A stretch of DNA of 15,088 nucleotides, from contig JAHZEF010000006.1 in assembly GCA_019422005.1 (NCBI GenBank), positions 17,045-32,132 on the forward strand. Reading direction: 5' to 3'. Positions 7,839-13,865 of this stretch are shown in pieces (position 1 is the first letter of the stretch; each line of letters starts with the position of its first letter). The DNA comes from Clostridiales bacterium (lineage in GTDB: Bacteria; Bacillota; Clostridia; Oscillospirales; Oscillospiraceae). The position numbers and the translations under genes were made by a program. A model generated the notes under the pieces. The model made no database searches. It was not told the DNA's origin and saw only the letters and a program-made list of their open reading frames with translations.

Positions 7839-8867
7839 ATGAAAACTGAATTGCAGACTGCCGCGGACAAGCTGATCCGCGAAATCTTTGGCGTCCGGCC
7901 CGGCGAAACCGTGGTTCTGACGGCAGATTATGAATCCAATGAGGCGGTGCTGCGGGCTGTGTCCGACAGCGTCAAAGAAGCGGGCGCCCAGGTGATGACC
8001 ATCACGGTGCCCACGCCGGGCTCCGTGGGAAAGGCGGCCGACCCGGATCTGCCGGTGGAGCCTTTGGCGGCTGCGCTGTGTGTCTGCGATGTCTGGATCG
8101 AATTCAATCACCAGTGGCTGCTGTACTCCACGCCGTTCGAGCGGGCCAGCAGCGAGAATAAAAAGCTGCGTTACATGTGCCTGGTGGATTTTGACGAAGA
8201 TCTGATGATTCGCACCATCGGCCATGTGGAGACGCATCAGCTGCAGATCTTCATGCGCCGTGTGGCGGAGCTGACGCGCAATGCAAGAACCATGCGCGTC
8301 ACCACGCCGGCCGGCTGCGACGTGCGGTTTGAGATCGACCCCAATCACTATGTGGCCTGTGACTGCGGCGACGCCACCTTCCCGGCGGTGCATATGCTGA
8401 CAGGGCAGCTGAATGTGGTGCCCCGGTTCGGCAGCATCCAGGGGACCATTGTGTTTGACGGTTCCGTAACGCCGCCCTTCGGCCATTCGCCCAAGGAACC
8501 GATCCGCCTGACGGTGCAGGACGGTGTGATTGTGAAGATCGAAGGCGGCGAGGAGGCGGCGGCCTACGAGGCGTATCTGCGCGGCTTCAACGACCCGGGC
8601 ATGCTGAAAATGGCGCACATTGCCTACGGCTTCAACCCCGGCGCCCGCCTGACCGGCAATATTGTGGAGGATGAGCGCGTTTGGGGATCCACGGAGTGGG
8701 GAATCGGCTATGTGAGCAATATTGACGCGCCCCCCTGCGGCCAGGACGCGGTCAGCCACACGGATGGCATCTGCCTCAACAGTTCTGTCTGGCTGGACGG
8801 CGTGCAGATTATGGACGAGGGGAAGATTGTCCTGCCGGAGCTTCAGGCCATCATGCCGAAGCTCTGA
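7839..8867 (+). CDS. M29/NicX-like putative metal-dependent aminopeptidase
   Basis: A 342-residue protein resembling the aminopeptidase T (M29, COG2309) and NicX dioxygenase superfamily. The N-terminal half has the Rossmann-like opening of that family (GVRPGETVVLTADYESNEAVLRAV, residues 18-41; not quoted as a unit of proof). The C-terminal half carries the metal-site layout: GFNPGARLTGNIVEDE (264-279), then GSTEWGIG (283-290), SHTDGI with H307 and D309, and a closing LDG-QI--EGKI. Oddity: E286 stands where I recall a metal-binding His in most relatives, so activity may differ from a classical aminopeptidase. It is the last gene of the import operon, 4 bases after the dipeptidase stop, and a terminator follows. 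Peptide trimming is the natural reading; ring-opening chemistry as in NicX is the alternative. Confidence 0.72.
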   Translation: MKTELQTAADKLIREIFGVRPGETVVLTADYESNEAVLRAVSDSVKEAGAQVMTITVPTPGSVGKAADPDLPVEPLAAALCVCDVWIEFNHQWLLYSTPFERASSENKKLRYMCLVDFDEDLMIRTIGHVETHQLQIFMRRVAELTRNARTMRVTTPAGCDVRFEIDPNHYVACDCGDATFPAVHMLTGQLNVVPRFGSIQGTIVFDGSVTPPFGHSPKEPIRLTVQDGVIVKIEGGEEAAAYEAYLRGFNDPGMLKMAHIAYGFNPGARLTGNIVEDERVWGSTEWGIGYVSNIDAPPCGQDAVSHTDGICLNSSVWLDGVQIMDEGKIVLPELQAIMPKL

Positions 8868-8891
8868 GGCTGCAGAAGAAGCGGCTGTATG

Positions 8892-8937
8892 AAAAAGATG
8901 CGGCGCATTGCTGTTGACAGCAATGCGCCGCATTTTT
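8892..8937. terminator. Strong bidirectional terminator between convergent genes
   Basis: A perfect 16-bp stem (8898-8913 with 8918-8933) closes on the loop TTGA. TTTTT (8933-8937) follows on the plus strand, and AAAAA (8892-8896) precedes it and serves as the U-tract on the minus strand. It therefore ends both the peptide operon and the convergent SLH gene, whose stop lies 31 bases to the right. Confidence 0.93.
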
Positions 8938-8968
8938 ATGAAAAATCGTATGGGATCTGCCGGAGCAA

Positions 8969-11014
8969 TCAGCCGGCCTGCAGGTCGAGGCCGTTGATGA
9001 CATTGGTGGAGGCGCTCATGATCGCATTCAGCTGCTTCAAAGCGCTGAGGTACGCGTTTTTCGCCCGGAGAACATCGCCGGAGGTGGGATCAGAGCCCTT
9101 GCCCACCGATTCAAACAGATCGACGGTGTCCGCCATCTCCTCCGCCAGATCCCCGGCCGAGGACTTGACGTCGGCCCAGTAGCTGCTGCTGCCGCACAGG
9201 GAGACGATGTCGTCCACATCGCCGGCAAAATCTGTGATCCCGTCAATGGAAAACAGAACAAACTGCGCTGCGCCGTGGGGGTTGTCGGCGTACTGCGGCT
9301 CCGCGCATTTGGACATATATTCCTGCACCGGCTCCAGATGCTTCAAGGCGGATTGGAAGACGTCCGTCATGTCCACGCCGATCTGCAGGGCCTCGAGAAC
9401 CTCGGGATCCGTCTCGGGCTCCGGAGTCGGTTCCGGATCGTCTGAAATGCCATCCACGGCCTTGTCGCCGGAGTAGCTGAGGAATTCGATTTTGGAGGCC
9501 TTTTCCAGAGCGTCTGCGCTGATGGTAAAGGTTGACTGCACGGCGAAGTCCTGGTTGACGCCGACCGCCTTGGAGGTGAAGTCCGTATCCAGCAGCGCGC
9601 CGCTGCTGTCAAAGAGGTTGATCCGGACGTAGAAATCCGGGCCGGTGTTGGTGCCCTGAATGGTGGCGGACAGGCGCACATCCCCATTGGACTGCAGGAC
9701 CGCGTCGGTGAAGAGGAAGGACGTAACTTTTGCGCGGTACTGGATGGAGCCGCTGGTATGATAGGCGGTTACGGTCATGGGGCCGTAATTGTAATCCAGC
9801 TTCGGCGTGGAAAATTCGGGGGGCTTTGTGGAGGCCTTTACCGTCACGCTGCAGGAATCGGATTTGCCGTTTTCGGCGGTTGCGGTGATGCGGGCGGTGC
9901 CGGCCCTGACGGCGGTGACCTTGCCGCTGCTGCTGACGGTGGCCACGCCGGTGTTGGAGGATTTCCAGGTGACGTCGGTATCCGTTGCGTTATCGGGGTA
10001 AAAGCTGACGCTCAGCGTTTCGGTCTCCCCCTCCTCCAGCGTCAGGTACCCCGGATCCACATACACGCTGCGGACTTCCACGTCCTCCTCGGTGACCGTC
10101 ACTTTACAGGTCGCTTTTGCACCGTTGGAGGCAGTGGCCGTAATGGTGGCGGTGCCGGCCCTGACGGCGGTGACGACGCCGCTGCTGCTGACGCGGGCCA
10201 CGCTGCTGCTGGAAGAGGTCCAGGTCACGGTTTTATCCTTCGCGCCGGAGGGCGTGACCGTGGCGGTGAGAGTTGCGGTTTTGCCGGCCAGCAGAGACAG
10301 CGTGCTGCGATTCAGGGAGACTTTCAGGTCGCCGCTGCTGTCCTTCAGGGTGATGGACTGGCGCAGGCTGGGCAGCGCCATGCGGGAGACAATGGCGGCC
10401 ACGCCGGAGCGGCTGATGGTGGCTTCCGGCGTAAAAGTGCCCTTTGCGTCGTTGCCGGTCAGAACGCCGGCGCGGTACAGAAGATAAATCTCATCACAGC
10501 TGGCCGAGCCGGCGGCCACGTCGGGAATCATGCCGTCGTCCACTGTGTTTTTCTGTTCCAGCGCCGTTTCCGGAAGCGCGTGGGCCAGAATGGCGGCAAA
10601 CTGCCGGCGGGTGGCGTTGGCGGTATAATTGGTGAACTGATTCTGCCGGATGATCCCGTTTTTCACAGCGTAGTCCACATAGACCTGATACCAGGGGCTG
10701 CCCTGGACAAACTCCGCTGTGCCGGTGTGGTAAATGCTGTGCAGGCGGCAGGCCAGCGCGACAGTTGCCGCAATGGTCATATTGCCGCTGGGATTGAACC
10801 GGGAGTCGCTGACGCCCTTTACCAGATCCAGCTCGTAGGCGGTTCTGACGTTCCCGGCATACCAGGCCTGGGCCGGGACGTCGCTGAACGTATTGCCGCT
10901 GTAGGTGTTGACGGTTTTGAAGTTGGACAGCCCTGCGCCGGCGGCCGCTGCCGTGGGCAGCAGCGCGAGGCACAGTGCCAGAACCAGCGCCGCCGAGATG
11001 ATGCGTCTCTTCAT
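8969..11014 (-). CDS. Secreted SLH-domain protein with two Big_2 domains
   Basis: A 681-residue surface protein. Residues 1-25 are a classic signal peptide (MKRRIISAALVLALCLALLP, then TAAAAGA). Three S-layer homology repeats follow at about 43-95 (TFSDVPAQAWYAGNV), 106-147 (WYQVYVDYAVKNGII) and 163-213 (IPDVAAGSASCDEI); these usually anchor proteins to wall polysaccharide. Two Big_2 immunoglobulin-like domains occupy about 231-307 and 316-393, sharing VSSSG-VTAVRAGTA-ITATA. Residues 400-525 look beta-rich, then an acidic proline linker DDPEPTPEPETDPE (526-539) leads to an unrecognised helical tail (540-681). The start at 11014 has AGGAGG at 11025-11030, 10 bases upstream; the open frame continues to 11248 but overlaps the helix-turn-helix gene and precedes the signal peptide. 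It lies 47 bases after that gene, probably in one transcript. Confidence 0.92.
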   Translation of the reverse strand: MKRRIISAALVLALCLALLPTAAAAGAGLSNFKTVNTYSGNTFSDVPAQAWYAGNVRTAYELDLVKGVSDSRFNPSGNMTIAATVALACRLHSIYHTGTAEFVQGSPWYQVYVDYAVKNGIIRQNQFTNYTANATRRQFAAILAHALPETALEQKNTVDDGMIPDVAAGSASCDEIYLLYRAGVLTGNDAKGTFTPEATISRSGVAAIVSRMALPSLRQSITLKDSSGDLKVSLNRSTLSLLAGKTATLTATVTPSGAKDKTVTWTSSSSSVARVSSSGVVTAVRAGTATITATASNGAKATCKVTVTEEDVEVRSVYVDPGYLTLEEGETETLSVSFYPDNATDTDVTWKSSNTGVATVSSSGKVTAVRAGTARITATAENGKSDSCSVTVKASTKPPEFSTPKLDYNYGPMTVTAYHTSGSIQYRAKVTSFLFTDAVLQSNGDVRLSATIQGTNTGPDFYVRINLFDSSGALLDTDFTSKAVGVNQDFAVQSTFTISADALEKASKIEFLSYSGDKAVDGISDDPEPTPEPETDPEVLEALQIGVDMTDVFQSALKHLEPVQEYMSKCAEPQYADNPHGAAQFVLFSIDGITDFAGDVDDIVSLCGSSSYWADVKSSAGDLAEEMADTVDLFESVGKGSDPTSGDVLRAKNAYLSALKQLNAIMSASTNVINGLDLQAG
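9893..9947 (-). repeat. Direct repeat copy 1 inside the Big_2 coding region
   Basis: This 55-base stretch matches 10148-10202 at 50 of 55 positions, the first 27 being identical, with a period of 255 bases (85 codons). It encodes the conserved end of the second Big_2 domain (VATVSSSGKVTAVRAGTA region). Confidence 0.85.
10148..10202 (-). repeat. Direct repeat copy 2 inside the Big_2 coding region
   Basis: Partner of 9893-9947. It encodes the equivalent part of the first Big_2 domain (VARVSSSGVVTAVRAGTA). Such high DNA identity between tandem domains could support domain gain or loss by recombination. Confidence 0.85.
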
Positions 11015-11061
11015 TCTGATTGTTCCTCCTGTTACTCTCTGATTTTCCCTTCGGAAGGGGG

Positions 11062-11487
11062 CTAGAACAAGGTTTTCTCGCCTTCGGCAAACAGCTTGTC
11101 GTTTACCGAACTCAAATCGATCCCGTGCGTCAGGCCATGCAGAATTATGGCGTCGCGCCTGCTTCTGGGATAGAGCTGCGCATAGCCGGCCTGCTTCAGC
11201 AGCTGCTGTGTTTCGGCCAGAGAAGCGTCCAGCCCGAAGCAGAGGCACAGAAGACGGTCGCGGGAGGGATTCCGCCGCCCGGAAAAAACCTGGTGGAGGT
11301 ATACCTCGCTCATGCCCGCTTTCCGTGCCAGAGCCGCTTTGGAGACGCTTTTGTCCTGATAGAGCGACGTCAGAAGGTCTGCAATCGAACTGTCCAGAAA
11401 AGCGGAACGGTTGCGGCTGAGATAGGAATCGATGCTGGCACTGCCGATCAGCTCACTGCACAGATCGCTGGTTGATTTTTCTGACAT
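11062..11487 (-). CDS. XRE-like helix-turn-helix protein
   Basis: A 141-residue soluble protein, probably DNA-binding. The helix-turn-helix spans about residues 47-85: SVSKAALARKAGMSEVYLHQ, then VFSGRRNPSRDRLL, the usual XRE-type layout with a recognition helix near 59-70. The flanks are unusual: about 45 residues before it (MSEKSTSDLCSELIGS) and a C-terminal extension of about 55 residues (QLLKQAGYAQLYPRSRRDAIILHG) that could dimerise or sense. The start has a GGGGTGAG ribosome site just upstream. It is divergent from a Ser/Thr kinase gene across 121 bases and sits upstream of the SLH gene on the same strand. Likely roles are control of the divergent promoters and being a kinase partner; both are inferred from position. 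Confidence 0.82.
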   Translation of the reverse strand: MSEKSTSDLCSELIGSASIDSYLSRNRSAFLDSSIADLLTSLYQDKSVSKAALARKAGMSEVYLHQVFSGRRNPSRDRLLCLCFGLDASLAETQQLLKQAGYAQLYPRSRRDAIILHGLTHGIDLSSVNDKLFAEGEKTLF

Positions 11488-11512
11488 TCGGTTCTCACCC
11501 CTTTACTTCCGA

Positions 11513-11542
11513 TTGAAAATCATTTATACTTAAATATACAAT
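11513..11542 (+). promoter_or_regulatory. Candidate promoter for the kinase operon
   Basis: TTGAAA (11513-11518) and TACAAT (11537-11542), each 5 of 6 matches to the sigma-70/A consensus, are 18 bases apart in a sharply AT-rich island of otherwise GC-rich DNA. TATACA at 11535-11540 (16-base spacer) is an alternative -10. Predicted transcription would begin near 11549, about 60 bases before the kinase ATG. Confidence 0.5.
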
Positions 11543-11561
11543 ATCTTGTGTTATATAACAA
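11533..11561 (-). promoter_or_regulatory. Candidate promoter for the helix-turn-helix/SLH genes
   Basis: Read on the minus strand, TTGTTA (11561-11556) and TATATT (11538-11533) are 17 bases apart, matching 4 of 6 and 5 of 6 consensus positions. It overlaps the plus-strand promoter candidate, so the two directions would compete for polymerase. Confidence 0.5.
11549..11560. promoter_or_regulatory. Perfect 12-base palindrome, candidate operator
   Basis: TGTTATATAACA is its own reverse complement. It covers most of the minus-strand -35 element and the predicted plus-strand start site, the position expected for one regulator controlling both directions. The helix-turn-helix protein encoded next to it is the obvious candidate binder; this is inferred from location. 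Confidence 0.5.
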
Positions 11562-11566
11562 TAAGC

Positions 11567-11580
11567 GCACTGCATAGTGC
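11567..11580. repeat. Short inverted repeat in the kinase leader
   Basis: GCACT (11567-11571) pairs with AGTGC (11576-11580) across GCAT. It lies in the predicted untranslated leader of the kinase transcript, 15 bases before the ribosome site. It could be a second regulator half-site pair or a small RNA hairpin. Confidence 0.35.
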
Positions 11581-11594
11581 CAAAGAATGGATGC

Positions 11595-11599
11595 GGAGG
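11595..11599 (+). promoter_or_regulatory. Ribosome binding site that fixes the kinase start
   Basis: GGAGG lies 9 bases before the ATG at 11609. In-frame ATGs at 11546 and 11591 have no such site, and 11546 would begin inside the promoter/palindrome region. Confidence 0.8.
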
Positions 11600-11608
11600 C
11601 GGTTCTTG

Positions 11609-12307
11609 ATGTATGCGTGGCTGACAGGGATCCTGCGGGAGGAATACCGGCAGGTCCGGGTGCTGAAGGAAAGCCCGCGGGGCAGCGTCCGTATCATTCG
11701 CCATCAAGCGACAGGACGGAAGCTGATTCTGCGGAAATATACCGGCAGTGCGGAGGTCTATCGGAGGCTTCTGGCCTATTCCTGCGGGAACCTCCCGCAG
11801 GTGCTGGAGGTTGTGAGCCGGGGAGAGGAAAACCTGGTTCTGGAGGAACTGATTGAAGGGGATACGCTGGGGTTTCTCCTGCAGGGCGCGCTGTGCACCC
11901 CGGAGGAGACGCGGGCCATCGTCAAACAGGTCTGCAGGGCGCTGTGGGTGCTGCACTCCATGGCCGCCGTCCACCGGGACATCAAGCCGGAAAATATCAT
12001 CCTGCGGGGATCGCAGGCGGTTTTGATTGACTTTGACGCCGCCCGGCTTCATAAGCCGGAACATGAGGCGGACACGCAGATTCTCGGTACCACTGGTTTT
12101 GCTGCGCCGGAACAGTACGGCCTTTCCCAGTCGGACATCCGGACCGATATTTATTCCCTCGGGATCCTGATCAACGTCATGCTCACGGGGGAACACCCCT
12201 CAAAGTGTCTGGCAGAGGGCAGGCAGGGGAGAAGTGTGGAGCGGTGTACCCGGGTGAACCCCCAAAAGCGGTACAAAAATGTGCTCCGGCTGATGGAGGC
12301 GCTGTAA
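11609..12307 (+). CDS. Compact Hanks-type Ser/Thr protein kinase
   Basis: A 232-residue soluble kinase without membrane helix or PASTA repeats, so unlike the PrkC/Stk1 type. Catalytic features are intact: K43 in LILRKY as the likely ATP-anchoring lysine, E49 as a candidate helix-C partner, catalytic loop HRDIKPEN (122-129) with D124 and N129, and metal-binding D141 in IDFDAAR. The activation segment ends GTTGFAAPEQ (160-169), and TDIYSLGILI (179-188) supplies the F-helix aspartate. Oddities: the glycine loop reads LKESPRGSV (19-27), keeping only the third glycine, and DFG is DFD. The C-lobe is short. It is divergent from the helix-turn-helix gene and abuts the zinc-ribbon gene downstream, whose ribosome site lies in its last codons. 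Those neighbours are its likeliest partners or substrates. Confidence 0.9.
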   Translation: MYAWLTGILREEYRQVRVLKESPRGSVRIIRHQATGRKLILRKYTGSAEVYRRLLAYSCGNLPQVLEVVSRGEENLVLEELIEGDTLGFLLQGALCTPEETRAIVKQVCRALWVLHSMAAVHRDIKPENIILRGSQAVLIDFDAARLHKPEHEADTQILGTTGFAAPEQYGLSQSDIRTDIYSLGILINVMLTGEHPSKCLAEGRQGRSVERCTRVNPQKRYKNVLRLMEAL

Positions 12308-13564
12308 ATGCAGAACAGACCCGTATGCAATCAAACCTGTCCGCACTGCGGCGTTACCCTTCCGGAGCAGGCCTCCTTTTGCCCCCACTGCGCCCGGAGC
12401 GTCAACCGGCGGACGGAATCCCGCCCGCCGAAGGCCCTGCCGGGAAGGATCCTGCGCGCGGGCGCAGTCCTGCTGGTGCTCCTGGGGATTGCCCTGGGGG
12501 TTTTTCTGGCGGAAAGGCCGAAAGAATACGAGGGGACGGGGGAGATCCTCTATACCGATGAGGATGGGACCTATCAGATCCTTCTGGGACGGCCCGGCGA
12601 TTGCTACACCCCGGCGCCGCAGATCGAGCAGAATGCGGAGGAAGGGGGCGAATACCGGTTTCCGGTGTGCCTGTATATCAACCATGTGGAAAGCGGCGCC
12701 AATGCGGCGCCCATGTTTTTGAAAAAGGTGGAGAAAGTGACTGCGGAGTTCCGTGAACCGGTTCACGGAGGCGCCGTCTCCTATACGGAGCCGGCGCCTG
12801 ATGATTACTGTCCGGACGCCGCCATGGTCGGCTATGTCGATTTCATCGGAGCGGAGGAGGAAGCGGAGGGCATTTGGACGGTCACCATGGAGAACGGGGA
12901 TGTGCTTCGCCTGCGCCAGACGCTTCAGATCCGGCTGATCCAGACGTATGACTATTTTCCGGACACCACGCCCATGGATACGCTGGAGGAGCTTCAGGCG
13001 CTGGTGGATGAGGTTGCGCGGACGGTGGAGCCGTCCGCGGTGGTAAACGTGCACCTCCCGCCGGTGGCCTATGAGGGGAGCCTCGTCATGGAAGGGCGGC
13101 CGGTAAATCTCTACGGCAGCGCGCAGGGGGACGCCAGGACGACTTTCACCGACACGCTGCGCGTGGCCAGCAATGACTCCTGGATCTGCTATATTGAAGG
13201 CGTGGATTTTGTGGGGGAGGGGGGCGTCGGCATTTCCGCCGCTGCCCGTGTGCATGTGACGGACTGCAGCTTTTCCGGCTGGAAGACTGCGGTGCTGGCC
13301 TATGGGTATACCTGGGTCAACGTCCAGCAAAGCCGTTTTGAACAGAATGTGACGGGCCTGCATTTCAACGCGTCCGGAGCAAGCGTCTCTCACACCCAGT
13401 TCACCGGAAATGAGTTCCTGAACAATGGGACCGGCATTCTTTTGGAGAGCGTGCCCACGGATGTGACCATGAAGTTTGCCGATTGCCTGTTTTCCGGAAA
13501 CGGAACGGATATCGACAACCGCTGCGGCCAGCAGCTGGATATTTCCCAGGCGGTGTTTCAATAG
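12308..13564 (+). CDS. Zinc-ribbon, single-pass membrane protein with predicted extracellular beta-helix
   Basis: A 418-residue protein whose name-giving function I do not recognise. Residues 11-28 form a zinc ribbon (CPHC, then FCPHC; C11, C14, C25, C28). A basic stretch leads to one membrane helix at about 49-67 (LRAGAVLLVLLGIALGVFLA), implying a cytoplasmic ribbon and an outer C-terminus. Residues 75-240 are an unassigned domain. Residues 245-418 repeat short units such as VHVTDCSFSGW, VNVQQSRFEQNVTGLHF and MKFADCLFSGNGTDI, the pattern of a right-handed parallel beta-helix. The start codon follows the kinase stop with no gap; GGAGG at 12295-12299 inside the kinase gene drives it, so the two are translationally linked. 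Kinase target, or sensor feeding the kinase, are both plausible. It ends without its own U-tract terminator. Confidence 0.85.
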   Translation: MQNRPVCNQTCPHCGVTLPEQASFCPHCARSVNRRTESRPPKALPGRILRAGAVLLVLLGIALGVFLAERPKEYEGTGEILYTDEDGTYQILLGRPGDCYTPAPQIEQNAEEGGEYRFPVCLYINHVESGANAAPMFLKKVEKVTAEFREPVHGGAVSYTEPAPDDYCPDAAMVGYVDFIGAEEEAEGIWTVTMENGDVLRLRQTLQIRLIQTYDYFPDTTPMDTLEELQALVDEVARTVEPSAVVNVHLPPVAYEGSLVMEGRPVNLYGSAQGDARTTFTDTLRVASNDSWICYIEGVDFVGEGGVGISAAARVHVTDCSFSGWKTAVLAYGYTWVNVQQSRFEQNVTGLHFNASGASVSHTQFTGNEFLNNGTGILLESVPTDVTMKFADCLFSGNGTDIDNRCGQQLDISQAVFQ

Positions 13565-13631
13565 CCGGGATCCGGAGCTGCCGCACAGGGAGGCCGGGGC
13601 GCGCAGACCGCCTGCCGAAAGGGAGCTCAGG

Positions 13632-13675
13632 AAAAAACAGGGCCCGGACGTCCCATTGGGGACGTCCGGGCCCTG
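13632..13675 (-). terminator. Strong terminator of the feo operon
   Basis: A perfect 17-bp GC-rich stem (13638-13654 with 13659-13675) closes on a 4-base loop. Read on the minus strand it is followed by six U residues (complement of AAAAAA at 13632-13637). It lies 16 bases after the stop of the small Cys-rich gene. On the plus strand it lacks a U-tract, but it may still slow transcription arriving from the zinc-ribbon gene. Confidence 0.9.
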
Positions 13676-13691
13676 CTGCGAACCGCGGGCG

Positions 13692-13853
13692 TTATGATTG
13701 CTGTGAGGGATGGCAGCCGCTGCAGCTGCCGCAGGACTCGCACCCGCATCCGCAGCCGCCCTTATGGTGCCGGCGGTTGTAGATCCCGCGGCCTACAATG
13801 GCTGCAAAGACTGCCAGGATCACCAGAGCGATGATAATGGTAGGGGCGTTCAT
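13692..13853 (-). CDS. FeoB-associated Cys-rich membrane protein
   Basis: A 53-residue protein. It begins MNAPTIIIALVILAVFAAIV, a single membrane helix (about 4-20), then GRGIYNRRHHKGG and a tail with six cysteines in CGCGCESCGSCSGC (C34, C36, C38, C41, C44, C47). This helix-plus-Cys-tail plan and its place right after feoB match the FeoB-associated family common in Firmicutes. The cysteines may bind iron or another metal at the membrane surface; that role is inferred. AAGGAG at 13862-13867, overlapping the feoB stop, lies 8 bases before the ATG, so translation is probably coupled to feoB. Confidence 0.92.
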   Translation of the reverse strand: MNAPTIIIALVILAVFAAIVGRGIYNRRHHKGGCGCGCESCGSCSGCHPSQQS

Positions 13854-13865
13854 GGAATCAGCTCC

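Noticed and set aside
6524..8933. Two long overlapping minus-strand frames opposite the M20 and M29-like genes (6524-7870 and 7539-8933)
   Set aside because: Both are antisense to good genes, and the second would start inside the terminator hairpin.
8889..9182. A 97-codon plus-strand frame downstream of the peptide operon
   Set aside because: Reads through the terminator stem and then runs antisense to the SLH gene; no ribosome site or family likeness.
9893..10202. Repeated segments considered as a CRISPR or mobile-element signal
   Set aside because: Only two copies, spaced by exactly one protein domain and in frame; explained by Big_2 duplication.
11047..11059. Small inverted repeat (CCCTT-CGG-AAGGG) between the helix-turn-helix and SLH genes as a terminator
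   Set aside because: Stem of 5 bp only, and no U-tract on the minus strand, where the genes are read.
9758..11065. A 435-codon plus-strand frame, very rich in Gly and Ala
   Set aside because: Antisense to the SLH/Big_2 gene; the Gly/Ala richness mirrors Thr/Ser/Ala codons of the real gene.
11546..11608. Upstream in-frame starts for the kinase (11546, 11591)
   Set aside because: No ribosome site before them, and 11546 lies in the promoter region; GGAGG is correctly spaced for 11609.
12200..13561. A 453-codon minus-strand frame
   Set aside because: Antisense to the kinase end and the zinc-ribbon gene; His/Arg/Gln-rich shadow.
13638..13675. Long perfect inverted repeat considered as an insertion-sequence end
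   Set aside because: The arms are separated by four bases and flanked by a U-tract on the minus strand, right after the feo genes; a terminator explains it fully.
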